Position numbers and translations under genes: made by a program
Assembly: GCA_963791235.1 (NCBI GenBank)
Contig: CAWBRW010000009.1
Coordinates: forward strand, 62,001-126,000
Length of the DNA stretch: 64,000 nt
Source of the DNA: JALORV01 sp963791235
GTDB lineage: Bacteria; Pseudomonadota; Gammaproteobacteria; Burkholderiales; Burkholderiaceae_F
Reading direction: 5' to 3'
Part shown: positions 8,276-16,664 of the stretch, in pieces
How the letters are laid out: the number at the start of each line of letters is the position of its first letter
Numbering within the stretch: position 1 is the stretch's first letter
The notes under the pieces: model-generated
The model's database searches: none
Told to the model about the DNA's origin: nothing
What the model saw: only the letters and a program-made list of their open reading frames with translations

Positions 8276-10075
8276 ATGAGCTACACCGCACCGATCAAGG
8301 ACATGCTGTTCGTGATGCACGAACTCGCCGGGCTGAAGACTATCCAGCAGCTGCCGGGGTGCGACGAGGCGACCGACGAGACGGTCCAGGCGGTGCTCGA
8401 GGAGAACGCTCGATTCATGGGCGAAGTCGTCGCGCCGCTCAACTGGAGTGGAGATACTCAGCCGGGCGGCTGGTCCGATGGCAAGGTTACGACCAGCCCG
8501 GGTTTTCGCGCCGCCTTCCGTTCGTTTGTCGAAGCGGGCTGGCAGGGCATCCAGCACCCGTCAGAGTTCGGCGGGCAGGGCCTGCCGAAAGTGGTCGGCG
8601 CTGCCTGCATGGAGATGATGCAGGCCGCTAACCTGTCGTTCGCGCTGTGCCCGTTGCTGACGGACGGCGCGATCGAGGCATTGCTGGTGGCCGGATCCGA
8701 TGAACAGAAGGACGCCTACATACCTCGGCTGATCGATGGGTCCTGGACCGGCACGATGAACCTGACCGAGCCGCAGGCGGGCTCGGATCTCTCGCAGGTT
8801 CGAGCGCGGGCTGTGCCGCAGGCCGATGGCAGCTATCGGATCTTTGGCCAGAAGATCTTCATCACCTACGGTGATCACGACCTGGCGGAGAACATCGTCC
8901 ACCTCGTGCTGGCTCGTACGCCGAACGCGCCCGAGGGCGTGAGGGGTATCTCGCTGTTCATCGTCCCGAAGTTCATGTTCGGCGTCGACGGGAAGCTGGG
9001 TCAGCGCAACGACGTCTACTGCGCCTCGATCGAACACAAGCTCGGCATCAAGGCCAGCCCGACCTGCGTGCTGATCTACGGTGATGACAAGGGCGAGGTG
9101 GGTCCCGGAGCGATCGGATACCTGATCGGCGAGGAAAACCGCGGACTCGAGTACATGTTCGTGATGATGAATGCGGCCCGCTTCCAGGTGGGCATGCAGG
9201 GCATCGCGGTCTCTGATCGTGCCTACCAGAAGGCAGCTGCTTACGCGAAGGACCGGGTGCAGAGCCGCGCCGTCGAGGGCTCGAGTGGCCCGGTACCGAT
9301 CATTCAGCACCCCGATGTGCGGCGCATGTTGATGTTCATGCGTTCGAATACCGAAGCGGCCCGTGCGATTGCCTACGTGGCTGCGGGTCACTTCGACATG
9401 GCGCATCATCATTCGGACGGTGCTGTACGCAAGCAGGCTCAGACTGCCTACGAGTATCTGATACCGATCGTCAAGGGCTGGTCGACCGAGATCTCGATCG
9501 ATATCGCCTCGACCGGTGTGCAGGTTCACGGCGGCATGGGCTTCATCGAGGAAACCGGGGCCGCGCAGTTCTACCGCGACGCCCGAATCCTGACGATCTA
9601 CGAAGGTACGACCGCGATCCAGGCGAACGATCTCGTCGGGCGCAAGACCTCGCGCGACGGCGGCGCCACGGCGCGGTGGTTCATGGGCCAGATGCGCACG
9701 ACCGCCGACGAACTGGCGCGCGCAGGGGGCGAACATGCCGCGATCGGGGAGCGCCTGGCAGTGGCCGTAGATGCGTACGAATCGGTCGTCGATTTCGTCG
9801 TCGCTCAGTTCAAATCGGACATCCGTTCGGTGTTCGCCGGATCCGTTCCTTACCTGAAGCTGGCCGGCATCGTTCACGGCGGCTGGCAACTCGGGCGCTC
9901 GGCACTGGCCGCGCAGCGTCTCATTTCGGACGGCAGGGACGTGGCGTTTGCACAGGCGAAGATCGCAACAGCGCGGTTCTTCGCCGACCACATGATGGTG
10001 ACCGCGCCCGGGCTCGCCGCCAGCATCGTTAGCGGCAGCGCGGGAACGCTCGCGCTCGCTGCCGAGCAGTTCTGA
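8276..10075 (+). CDS. Acyl-CoA dehydrogenase, large (DmdC-like) type
   Basis: A 599-residue acyl-CoA dehydrogenase, longer than the classic 380-residue type because it has an N-terminal extension and a C-terminal extra domain (about residues 475-595). Family motifs include MNLTEPQAGSDLS, the FAD-binding segment near VHGGMGFIEETGAAQFYRDARI and the likely catalytic Glu443 in IYEGTTAIQANDLVGRK. Members of this subgroup oxidise medium acyl-CoAs or 3-methylmercaptopropionyl-CoA and hand electrons to EtfAB, which is encoded just upstream. The exact acyl substrate cannot be told from the sequence. Confidence 0.93.
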   Translation: MSYTAPIKDMLFVMHELAGLKTIQQLPGCDEATDETVQAVLEENARFMGEVVAPLNWSGDTQPGGWSDGKVTTSPGFRAAFRSFVEAGWQGIQHPSEFGGQGLPKVVGAACMEMMQAANLSFALCPLLTDGAIEALLVAGSDEQKDAYIPRLIDGSWTGTMNLTEPQAGSDLSQVRARAVPQADGSYRIFGQKIFITYGDHDLAENIVHLVLARTPNAPEGVRGISLFIVPKFMFGVDGKLGQRNDVYCASIEHKLGIKASPTCVLIYGDDKGEVGPGAIGYLIGEENRGLEYMFVMMNAARFQVGMQGIAVSDRAYQKAAAYAKDRVQSRAVEGSSGPVPIIQHPDVRRMLMFMRSNTEAARAIAYVAAGHFDMAHHHSDGAVRKQAQTAYEYLIPIVKGWSTEISIDIASTGVQVHGGMGFIEETGAAQFYRDARILTIYEGTTAIQANDLVGRKTSRDGGATARWFMGQMRTTADELARAGGEHAAIGERLAVAVDAYESVVDFVVAQFKSDIRSVFAGSVPYLKLAGIVHGGWQLGRSALAAQRLISDGRDVAFAQAKIATARFFADHMMVTAPGLAASIVSGSAGTLALAAEQF

Positions 10076-10092
10076 ATCAACGCTCCGACGTC

Positions 10093-10107
10093 ATAGCCAC
10101 TGGCTAT
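10093..10107. promoter_or_regulatory. Perfect 7-1-7 inverted repeat upstream of the rubrerythrin gene
   Basis: ATAGCCA-C-TGGCTAT is a perfect dyad, too tight for an RNA hairpin and therefore operator-like. It lies 18 bp after the acyl-CoA dehydrogenase stop and 122 bp before the rubrerythrin start, next to an A/T-rich stretch (10108-10138) that stands out in this GC-rich DNA and probably holds the promoter. The regulator is not recognised. Confidence 0.5.
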
Positions 10108-10229
10108 CGATTGTATTGCCACAATTAATTTGTTCTAGACAGTCGGTCGGCGTAGGCTCATTCGAAGCGCTCGGCGATCGCAACCGCCGGCGTGCTCCGC
10201 TTTCCGTTTGATCCCATTGAGGAGATGAC

Positions 10230-10649
10230 ATGCAACTGAAGGGCTCGAAGACCGAACAGAACCTGAAGGACGCGTTTGCCGGCGAATCGCAGGCGAACCG
10301 CCGCTACCTGTATTTCGCAGCCAAGGCGGATGTCGAGGGCTACAACGACGTCGCTGCCGTGTTCCGCTCAACCGCTGAAGGCGAGACCGGCCACGCGCAT
10401 GGTCACCTGGAGTACCTCGAAGCCGTGGGTGATCCGGCGACGGGTCTTCCGATCGGCCCGACCAAGTCCAACCTCAAGGCGTCGATCGCCGGGGAGACGC
10501 ACGAGTACACCGACATGTACCCGGGCATGGCGAAGGCCGCGCGCGATGAAGGGTTTGAAGAGATCGCCGACTGGTTCGAGACGCTGGCGAAGGCCGAGCG
10601 CTCGCACGCCAACAAGTTCCAGCGCACGCTGGACGCGATCGTCGACTAA
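10230..10649 (+). CDS. Rubrerythrin family di-iron protein (without rubredoxin domain)
   Basis: A 139-residue ferritin-like four-helix protein. Glu19 and the ExxH pair E52-H55, then a later Glu in SIAGETHEY and ExxH in AERSH, match the rubrerythrin di-iron ligands. The C-terminal rubredoxin domain of classic rubrerythrin is absent, so electrons must come from another protein. The family reduces hydrogen peroxide. GAGGAG lies just before the ATG. The next two genes, an Fe-S protein and DUF3501, often travel with this short rubrerythrin, which suggests a common stress or electron-transfer function. Confidence 0.93.
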   Translation: MQLKGSKTEQNLKDAFAGESQANRRYLYFAAKADVEGYNDVAAVFRSTAEGETGHAHGHLEYLEAVGDPATGLPIGPTKSNLKASIAGETHEYTDMYPGMAKAARDEGFEEIADWFETLAKAERSHANKFQRTLDAIVD

Positions 10650-10771
10650 GGGAACTCGCGCCTTACCAGTGCAGCAAGCAACGCGGCCGGCCGGGCGGTC
10701 GGTCGCGACACAGCCGCGAACGTGGCTCCGCAAGGCACGTCGCTCTTGATTCACTTTCCTGGAACAAACCG

Positions 10772-12124
10772 ATGACCGTGCGCGAGGGCAGCCTCGAGGC
10801 GCCGACCCGCCATCCGCTGGCGTGGAAGTCCTCCGACTTCTGGAGTGAAGAGGAACTCAACAAGGAACTCGAGCGCGTCTTCAATGTCTGCCATGGGTGC
10901 CGCCGTTGCGTCAGCCTGTGCGGCTCGTTTCCAACGCTATTCGACCTTGTCGATAAGGGTCCGACCGGCGAGGTCGACGGTGTGCCGAAGGAGAAGTACA
11001 AGGCGGTCGTCGACCAGTGTTATCTGTGCGACGTGTGCTACATGACCAAGTGTCCGTACGTGCCGCCGCACCCGTGGAACCTCGACTTTCCACATTTGAT
11101 GCTGCGTGCCAAGGCGGTCCATTTCCGTGCGCACGGCGCCACTGCGAGCGACAAGTTCCTGACATCGACCGACAAGGTCGGCATGTTCGCTGGCATCCCG
11201 ATCGTCACCCAGGTCGTGAACACGGTGAACCGCACGGCAGCGGGCCGCGGTGTTATGGAGAAGATCGCGGGCATCGACCGCACGGCGTGGTTGCCGGATT
11301 TCGCGGGTACGAAGTTCCGCTCGTCCGCGCGCTCCAACACGTCGGCGCCTGTCGTCGACGGTGCGAAGACGCCGGGCAAGGTGGCGATCTTCTCGACCTG
11401 CTACGTCAACTACAACGAGCCGGGCATCGGGCACGACCTGATCAAGATCCTCGAGCACAACGCCATTCCCTATGTGCTGGCCGAGAAGGAAGCGTGCTGC
11501 GGCATGCCCAAGCTCGAGATCGGCGACCTCGACTCGGTCGAGAAGCTGAAGAACATCAATATCCCGCAACTGGCCCGGCTGGCGCGCGAGGGCTACGCGA
11601 TCGTCACGGCGATTCCCTCGTGCACGCTGATGTACAAGCAGGAACTGCCGCTGATGTTCCCTGACGACGAGGATGTCCAGCTCGTGAAGGAAGCGATGTG
11701 GGATCCGTTCGAGTACCTGGTGGCGCGCAACAAGGACGGCCTGCTCAAGAGCGATTTCAAGCGGCCGCTCGGCACCGTCTCGTACCACGTGCCTTGCCAC
11801 GGGCGGGTGCAGAACATCGGCCGCAAGACCGAAGAAATGCTGAAACTGCTGCCAGACACCAAGGTGCATACGGTGGAGCGCTGCTCGGGCCACTCGGGCA
11901 TCTGGGGCACGCGCAAGGAATTCCACGGCATGGCGATGAAGATCGGCAAGCCGGTGTTCAAGAACATGGCGAGCGTGCAGCCGGACTACGTGAGTTCAGA
12001 TTGCCAGCTGGCCGGCCATCACATCGAACAGGGGATCCAGGAGACGGCGAGGGAAGCGATGGGCGGCAAGACGCCGCAGGTGGCTCACCCGATCACCCTG
12101 GTCCGCATTGCATACGGTCTGTAA
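10772..12124 (+). CDS. HdrD/GlpC-like (Fe-S)-binding protein with CCG domains
   Basis: A 450-residue protein with two 4Fe-4S binding motifs, C40xxC43xxC46xxxC50 and C83xxC86xxC89xxxC93P, followed by two CCG-type half-domains around ACCGMPKLE and ERCSGHSGIWG. This arrangement is that of heterodisulfide reductase subunit D and GlpC/GlcF-type electron-transfer subunits. It is likely cytoplasmic and passes electrons between a donor and a membrane or soluble acceptor. Placed between rubrerythrin and DUF3501, it may be the electron donor for the rubredoxin-less rubrerythrin; that link is inference. Confidence 0.88.
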   Translation: MTVREGSLEAPTRHPLAWKSSDFWSEEELNKELERVFNVCHGCRRCVSLCGSFPTLFDLVDKGPTGEVDGVPKEKYKAVVDQCYLCDVCYMTKCPYVPPHPWNLDFPHLMLRAKAVHFRAHGATASDKFLTSTDKVGMFAGIPIVTQVVNTVNRTAAGRGVMEKIAGIDRTAWLPDFAGTKFRSSARSNTSAPVVDGAKTPGKVAIFSTCYVNYNEPGIGHDLIKILEHNAIPYVLAEKEACCGMPKLEIGDLDSVEKLKNINIPQLARLAREGYAIVTAIPSCTLMYKQELPLMFPDDEDVQLVKEAMWDPFEYLVARNKDGLLKSDFKRPLGTVSYHVPCHGRVQNIGRKTEEMLKLLPDTKVHTVERCSGHSGIWGTRKEFHGMAMKIGKPVFKNMASVQPDYVSSDCQLAGHHIEQGIQETAREAMGGKTPQVAHPITLVRIAYGL

Positions 12125-12148
12125 TTGGAAGGATTCCGGAGAATGACC

Positions 12149-12733
12149 ATGGCACAGATCTCGCGTGACAGCCTGCTCACGCTCGAGGGCTACGCGAAGC
12201 AGCGCACGGAGTTCCGGGCGCGCGTCCTTGCCCACAAGAAGAACCGCACTGTGCGTCTGGGCCAGCACATCACGCTGATCTTCGAGGACGAGCTGACGGT
12301 CCGCTACCAGATCCAGGAGATGCTGCGCATCGAAAAGACCTTCGAGGAAGCGGGCATCCAGGACGAACTCGACGCCTATACGCCGCTGATTCCGGACGGC
12401 ACGAACCTGAAGGCGACGATGATGATCGAGTACGAGGACGCGCTCGTGCGCAGGGCCGAACTGGCCAAGCTCAAGGGTGTCGAGGATCGCGTCTACGTTC
12501 AGGTCGACGGCCAGCCGAAGGTCTATGCGATCGCCGACGAAGACCTCGAGCGCGAAAACGACGAGAAGACGTCCTCCGTGCATTTCCTGCGTTTCGAGTT
12601 CGCGCCCGCAGCGATCGTCACCTGGAAGACGGGCGCGGCAGTTGCCATGGGCATCGATCATCCCAACTACGCGTCGCGGCTCGATGAAGTCGCCCCCCAG
12701 GTCCAGTCCTCGCTCGCCCGCGACTTTCGCTGA
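12149..12733 (+). CDS. DUF3501 family protein
   Basis: About 194 residues beginning MAQISRDSLLTLEGYAKQR. This is the DUF3501 family, which has no assigned function and is usually encoded beside a rubrerythrin and an HdrD-like Fe-S protein, as here. The start at 12149 is chosen because a CGGAG ribosome site ends 7 bases before it; an ATG at 12143 is nearly fused to that site. No membrane segment or metal motif stands out; the protein is rich in charged residues. It begins 24 bp after the Fe-S gene and overlaps the following radical SAM frame. Confidence 0.85.
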   Translation: MAQISRDSLLTLEGYAKQRTEFRARVLAHKKNRTVRLGQHITLIFEDELTVRYQIQEMLRIEKTFEEAGIQDELDAYTPLIPDGTNLKATMMIEYEDALVRRAELAKLKGVEDRVYVQVDGQPKVYAIADEDLERENDEKTSSVHFLRFEFAPAAIVTWKTGAAVAMGIDHPNYASRLDEVAPQVQSSLARDFR

Positions 12734-13853
12734 CGATCCGATCGAGCGGGTGCCAGACGACGATCCGGTCGTCTGGGTGCCTGCTCCCGTCGCGCTGGCC
12801 CGCAAGGGCCGCGGCGCCGTATCCAACCTCGCGCACCGTTTCGATTCGGTGCAGCGCTCGGTCGATCCGGAGGCGCTGCCTGAGGACGACGAGGTGCTTC
12901 CGCCGCTCGCGACCAGCGTGACCTTCGAGACCGCGCGCTCGATCATCACGCGCAATGACTCGCCGGACCTCGGATTCGATCGTTCGATCAATCCGTATCG
13001 CGGTTGCGAGCACGGCTGCGTCTACTGTTATGCGCGGCCGACCCACAGTTACCTGAACCTGTCGCCCGGACTGGACTTCGAGACCCGGCTCGTCGCGAAG
13101 CGCAACGCGGCGGAGCTGCTGCGGAAGGAACTCGCGGCGCCCAGCTACCGTCCGGATCTGATCATGGTCGGCGTCAACACCGATGCCTACCAGCCGATCG
13201 AGCGCGAGCTGCGCATCACGCGCGGCATCCTGGAGGTCCTGACCGCCGCCCGCCATCCGTTCGGTCTGGTGACGAAGTCATCGATGGTCGAGCGCGATCT
13301 CGACCTGATCGGCGAGATGGCCGCGCTGCAGCTTGCATCGGTGAGCATCAGCATCACGACGCTCGACGCGAAGCTTTCGCGCATCCTCGAGCCACGTGCG
13401 GCGAGTCCGCAGCGGCGACTGCGAACGGTGCGGGCCCTGGCGGCGGCGGGCGTTCCCGTGCGAGTGAACCTGGCTCCGGTCATTCCGTTCATCAATGAAC
13501 CGGAGATCGAGGCGATCATCGATGCGGCGGCCGACGCCGGAGCGAAGAACGCGCACTACACGGTGGTGCGCCTGCCCTGGGAGGTGAGCCCGCTGTTCGA
13601 GGAGTGGCTGCGGGCCCACTTTCCTGAACGCGCGCAGCGCGTGATGAACCGGATCCGGGAGATGCGCGGCGGCAGGAACTATGACGCAGAGTTTGGGCGT
13701 CGGATGACCGGCGAAGGAACCTGGGCGCAACTCATCGCGCAGCGATTCCGCCGCGCCAGCGCGCGCCAAGGCTTCAGCGATGCATGGCCATCGCTGCGGC
13801 TCGACCTATTCGCGCCGCCTCAACCCGTGGTACCGCAGCTCGACCTCTTCTGA
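12684..13853 (+). CDS. PA0069-type radical SAM protein (SplB-like)
   Basis: About 389 residues. The radical SAM cluster motif CEHGCVYC (C108, C112, C115 if the ATG at 12684 is used) binds the 4Fe-4S that cleaves S-adenosylmethionine. Other group features are KGRGAVSN near the start, INPYRGC before the cluster and GVNTDAYQPIER after it; related proteins are annotated as spore-photolyase-like, but the function of this branch is unknown. The start is uncertain: ATG 12684 overlaps DUF3501 by 50 bp, while GTG 12750 or 12777 would begin after it and keep the conserved part. Confidence 0.85.
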   Translation: MKSPPRSSPRSPATFADDPIERVPDDDPVVWVPAPVALARKGRGAVSNLAHRFDSVQRSVDPEALPEDDEVLPPLATSVTFETARSIITRNDSPDLGFDRSINPYRGCEHGCVYCYARPTHSYLNLSPGLDFETRLVAKRNAAELLRKELAAPSYRPDLIMVGVNTDAYQPIERELRITRGILEVLTAARHPFGLVTKSSMVERDLDLIGEMAALQLASVSISITTLDAKLSRILEPRAASPQRRLRTVRALAAAGVPVRVNLAPVIPFINEPEIEAIIDAAADAGAKNAHYTVVRLPWEVSPLFEEWLRAHFPERAQRVMNRIREMRGGRNYDAEFGRRMTGEGTWAQLIAQRFRRASARQGFSDAWPSLRLDLFAPPQPVVPQLDLF

Positions 13854-13859
13854 GCCGCT

Positions 13860-14270
13860 TCAGCCGCCGGACCGCAACACGCTCTCGTAGTACGTCTGGA
13901 ACAGCAGCGCGATCGTTGCCATCAGCGCAATCGCGCCGCCGGCGAGGGTCGCGATTGCCACTAGCACCGCGTCCCAGCCACTGCGATTTCGCCGCTGGCC
14001 GCCGGCATTGAAGCGGGCATCAAACCGTTCGTCCGGCATCAGCGCGATGACAAGCGCCTGGATGAAGCCCGCGGTGACCGGCACCATCAGCACGAAAAAC
14101 GCCGGGGACTGGTACCAGTTGCGCACCCCGATCAGCAGCGGCAGCGTGATCGCGGTGATACCCAGCGGGAGCCACCACCATTTTTGCCCGAGATAGAGGC
14201 GGTTAAGCCCCAGAGCGCCGCCCAGGGAAGCAAGCAGCGCCGCGAATGCCTTGTGACGGAATTTCGCCAT
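13860..14270 (-). CDS. TM2-domain-like small membrane protein
   Basis: A 136-residue protein with an N-terminal GLNRLYLGQKWW segment, typical of TM2 domains (G-x-H/N-R-F/L-Y-L-G), and three hydrophobic stretches at about residues 35-50, 57-77 and 100-125. The middle holds a polar, Arg/Asn-rich loop. Function of such proteins in bacteria is unknown. It is convergent with the radical SAM gene (6 bp between stops) and divergent from the rpsP operon. Confidence 0.7.
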   Translation of the reverse strand: MAKFRHKAFAALLASLGGALGLNRLYLGQKWWWLPLGITAITLPLLIGVRNWYQSPAFFVLMVPVTAGFIQALVIALMPDERFDARFNAGGQRRNRSGWDAVLVAIATLAGGAIALMATIALLFQTYYESVLRSGG

Positions 14271-14360
14271 GCGGGAGGTGAAGGGGTGATCGTTCCCGGC
14301 GCATCATACGGAGCGCGGTTTTGGCCGTGCCGACGCGTCCGGCGGCCACTCTCCAGCGGC

Positions 14361-14390
14361 TTGCCTGTCGCTGCATAGCGCAGATACAAT
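14361..14390 (+). promoter_or_regulatory. Sigma-70-type promoter of the rpsP-rimM-trmD-rplS operon
   Basis: TTGCCT (14361-14366) and TACAAT (14385-14390) are 18 bp apart, 134 bp before the rpsP start. The position upstream of a ribosomal protein operon and the match of both hexamers (4 and 5 of 6) make this the best complete promoter in the window. A leader of about 125 bases follows; no clear hairpin was found in it. Confidence 0.65.
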
Positions 14391-14523
14391 CATGGGTTTT
14401 CCGCGTCGCTGCGCCGGGTGCTCCGAGTCGTCGAGGGCGCGGACTGACCACACCGTCATTCAAGCTACAAAGGCACGGCGCGGCAAGGCGCGCGGCCTGC
14501 CGGAAATCTGCAAAGGGATAGCC

Positions 14524-14775
14524 ATGGTCGTCATTCGACTTGCACGCGGCGGCGCCAAGAAGCGTCCGTTCTTCAACATCGTCGCCACCGATTCGCGCAA
14601 TCCGCGCGATGGCCGCTTCATCGAGCGCGTCGGGTTCTACAACCCGGTCGCGGCCGAGAACGAGCCGAAGCTGCGCATTGCGGCCGATCGCCTGACTTAC
14701 TGGACTGGCGTCGGCGCACGCATGTCGCCGACGGTGGCGCGCCTGGTCAAGGAACACGCGCCCGCAACGGCGTAG
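14524..14775 (+). CDS. rpsP: 30S ribosomal protein S16
   Basis: An 83-residue protein starting MVVIRLARGGAKKRPFFNIV, with RDGRFIERVGFYNP in the middle; this is the full length of bacterial S16, which binds 16S rRNA early in 30S assembly. It is the first gene of the conserved rpsP-rimM-trmD-rplS operon. AAAGGGA lies just before the ATG. rimM follows after 4 bp. Confidence 0.98.
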   Translation: MVVIRLARGGAKKRPFFNIVATDSRNPRDGRFIERVGFYNPVAAENEPKLRIAADRLTYWTGVGARMSPTVARLVKEHAPATA

Positions 14776-14779
14776 CGAG

Positions 14780-15331
14780 GTGGCCGGTCCCGGCAAGCCG
14801 GCTGCGGAGTCCGCGGCCGAGGTGCCGAGGGACCTGGTGGAACTGGGCGCTGTCCGCGGTGCCTATGGAGTGACAGGCTGGGTGCGCATAGCGCTGCTTG
14901 GCTCCGATGGAACGGTCCTGCTAAATACACCGGACTGGTGGCTGAAGAAGGCGGGTGCCAGCCAGCGCGTCAGTCCGACCGGGCGACGACGCCACGGGGG
15001 TGAATTGCTGGCCACATGGCCGGGATGCGAGTCCAAGGAGGCGGCGGACAGCCTGAAGGGCACGCTCGTCACTGTGCGGCGCAGTGCGTTTCCGCCGGCG
15101 CCCGAAGGTGAGTTTTACTGGGCCGATCTGCCTGGCTGTCGCGTGGTCAACCGCGACGGCGAGGAACTCGGCCAGGTCACCGGGCTGCGGGAAAACGCCG
15201 GGGGCCAGTGGCTGGAAGTGAGCGACGGCGGCAGCAAGGCTGGAACGCTGATCCCGTTGGTCGAGCAGTTTGTAGATGCGGTCGATCTGCCCGCGCGGGT
15301 CATACGGGTGGACTGGCACAGAGACTGGTGA
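14780..15331 (+). CDS. rimM: Ribosome maturation factor RimM
   Basis: A 183-residue RimM with GTG start. The N-terminal domain has LVELGAVRGAYGVTGWVRI and the C-terminal PRC-barrel contains FYWADLPGCRVVN and IPLVEQFVDAVDLPARVIRVDW. RimM binds S19 and helps 30S maturation. It lies 4 bp after rpsP and 13 bp before trmD. The first 17 residues, before LVELG, are an extension of low complexity, so a later GTG could be the real start. Confidence 0.95.
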   Translation: MAGPGKPAAESAAEVPRDLVELGAVRGAYGVTGWVRIALLGSDGTVLLNTPDWWLKKAGASQRVSPTGRRRHGGELLATWPGCESKEAADSLKGTLVTVRRSAFPPAPEGEFYWADLPGCRVVNRDGEELGQVTGLRENAGGQWLEVSDGGSKAGTLIPLVEQFVDAVDLPARVIRVDWHRDW

Positions 15332-15344
15332 GTCGGGACTCGCG

Positions 15345-16112
15345 ATGCGCTTCGACGTGGTGACGCTTTTCCCCGCGATGTTTGCGGCGATCACCGAGCA
15401 CGGCATCACCCGTCGCGCGTACGAGCTGGAGCTGTGGTCGTTGACGACGTGGAATCCGCGCGATTTCACGACCGATGCGCACCGTACAGTGGATGATCGG
15501 CCGTACGGCGGCGGGCCGGGCATGGTGATGATGGCCGAGCCGCTGGCGCAGGCGATCGAATCCGTGCGGCAGGACGGCGGCGGTGCGCAGGTCATCGCGC
15601 TCGCGCCGGGTGGACGTCCGCTGACGGATGCGATGGTGCGTCGGTGGGCGGAGCAGGGCGGCTCGCTGGCGCTGGTGTGCGGCCGCTACGAGGGGATCGA
15701 CCAGCGCTTCCTCGATACCTGTATAGAGGAGGTGGTGTCGGTCGGTGACTTCGTGATGTCGGGCGGCGAACTGGCCGCCATGGCCCTGATCGACGCGGTG
15801 GTGCGCCAGCTTCCCGGCGCACTGAAAGAGGCGTCGGCGGCGGAGGAGTCGTTCGTGACCGGCCTCCTCGACGGGCCGCATTACACGCGGCCGGAGGAGT
15901 GGCGCAGCCAGGCGGTGCCGCAGGTGCTGCTGTCGGGCCACCACAGGGACATCGAGGCCTGGCGCCGCCGCGAGGCGTTGCGAGTCACGGCAAGGAGTCG
16001 TCCGGAGATGATCCGGGCGGCGCGCGCGGAAGGGCGACTCACCGCGCGCGACGAAAAGGATTTGCGCGAATTGGCGCATATGGGTGCAGCGGGGACTCAG
16101 TCCGCTGCGTGA
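15345..16112 (+). CDS. trmD: tRNA (guanine-N1-)-methyltransferase TrmD
   Basis: A 255-residue SPOUT methyltransferase that makes m1G37 in tRNAs with a G at position 36. Motifs: MRFDVVTLFPAMF at the start, DDRPYGGGPGMVMM, and the trefoil-knot SAM site in LVCGRYEGIDQRF and EEVVSVGDFVMSGGELAA. The start is the ATG at 15345 (standard TrmD N-terminus); the frame is open further upstream inside rimM. Its 3' end lies in a small hairpin that precedes rplS. Confidence 0.97.
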   Translation: MRFDVVTLFPAMFAAITEHGITRRAYELELWSLTTWNPRDFTTDAHRTVDDRPYGGGPGMVMMAEPLAQAIESVRQDGGGAQVIALAPGGRPLTDAMVRRWAEQGGSLALVCGRYEGIDQRFLDTCIEEVVSVGDFVMSGGELAAMALIDAVVRQLPGALKEASAAEESFVTGLLDGPHYTRPEEWRSQAVPQVLLSGHHRDIEAWRRREALRVTARSRPEMIRAARAEGRLTARDEKDLRELAHMGAAGTQSAA

Positions 16113-16169
16113 AGTGAAACCATCCTCTCGCGCGGCATACAACGATGACAGCCGCGCGACGATGGGTTT
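16086..16169 (+). promoter_or_regulatory. Two successive hairpins between trmD and rplS (candidate mRNA leader structure)
   Basis: Hairpin 1: GCAGCGG (16086-16092) pairs with CCGCTGC (16102-16108), at the very end of trmD. Hairpin 2: CGCGCGGC (16129-16136) pairs perfectly with GCCGCGCG (16151-16158), extended by an outer stem AAACCATC (16117-16124) with GATGGGTTT (16161-16169) containing one bulge. The structure ends one base before the rplS ribosome site GGAG at 16171. It could set separate rplS expression or stabilise the 3' message. Confidence 0.5.
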
Positions 16170-16177
16170 AGGAGCTG

Positions 16178-16585
16178 ATGATGAACATCATTGAAAAGCT
16201 GGAGCAGGAAGAACTGGCCCGCGTCTCGGCCAACAAGACGATCCCGGTATTCGGACCGGGTGACACGGTGATCGTCAACGTCAACGTCGTCGAAGGCAAC
16301 CGCAAGCGCGTGCAGGCCTACGAAGGCGTCGTGATCGGCCGCCGCAATCGCGGACTGAATTCCTCGTTCGTCGTGCGCAAGGTGTCGAGCGGCGAAGGGG
16401 TGGAGCGTACGTTCCAGCTGTATTCGCCGACGATCGCGTCGATCGAGGTCAAGCGCCGTGGCGATGTCCGTCGCGCCAAGCTGTACTACCTGCGCGATCG
16501 CTCGGGCAAGTCGGCACGTATCCGCGAGAAGCTCTCGCACAAGTCGGCCGCGGAGAAGGCGGCTGCGGACGAGGCGGCGGAATAA
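16178..16585 (+). CDS. rplS: 50S ribosomal protein L19
   Basis: A 135-residue L19, at the 30S-50S interface. Recognisable parts: NIIEKLEQEE at the N-terminus, PGDTVIVNVNVVEGNRKRVQ and the family signature near KVSSGEGVERTFQLYSP. Two ATG codons stand in tandem (16178, 16181); GGAG at 16171-16174 gives spacing 3 or 6, so the second ATG may be used. The C-terminal tail is Ala/Glu/Lys rich. Last gene of the operon, followed by a strong terminator. Confidence 0.97.
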   Translation: MMNIIEKLEQEELARVSANKTIPVFGPGDTVIVNVNVVEGNRKRVQAYEGVVIGRRNRGLNSSFVVRKVSSGEGVERTFQLYSPTIASIEVKRRGDVRRAKLYYLRDRSGKSARIREKLSHKSAAEKAAADEAAE

Positions 16586-16602
16586 GCACCTCGACATCAC
16601 GC

Positions 16603-16631
16603 AGGGCCGCCACAGGCGGCCCTTTGTGTTT
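16603..16631 (+). terminator. Rho-independent terminator of the rpsP-rplS operon
   Basis: AGGGCCGCC (16603-16611) and GGCGGCCCT (16615-16623) form a perfect 9-bp stem with an ACA loop, followed by the T-rich run TTTGTGTTT. It begins 17 bp after the rplS stop codon and ends before the NUDIX gene. Confidence 0.88.
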
Positions 16632-16664
16632 CATGTTCACCGTGCAACGTCCCGCGAGCCCACG

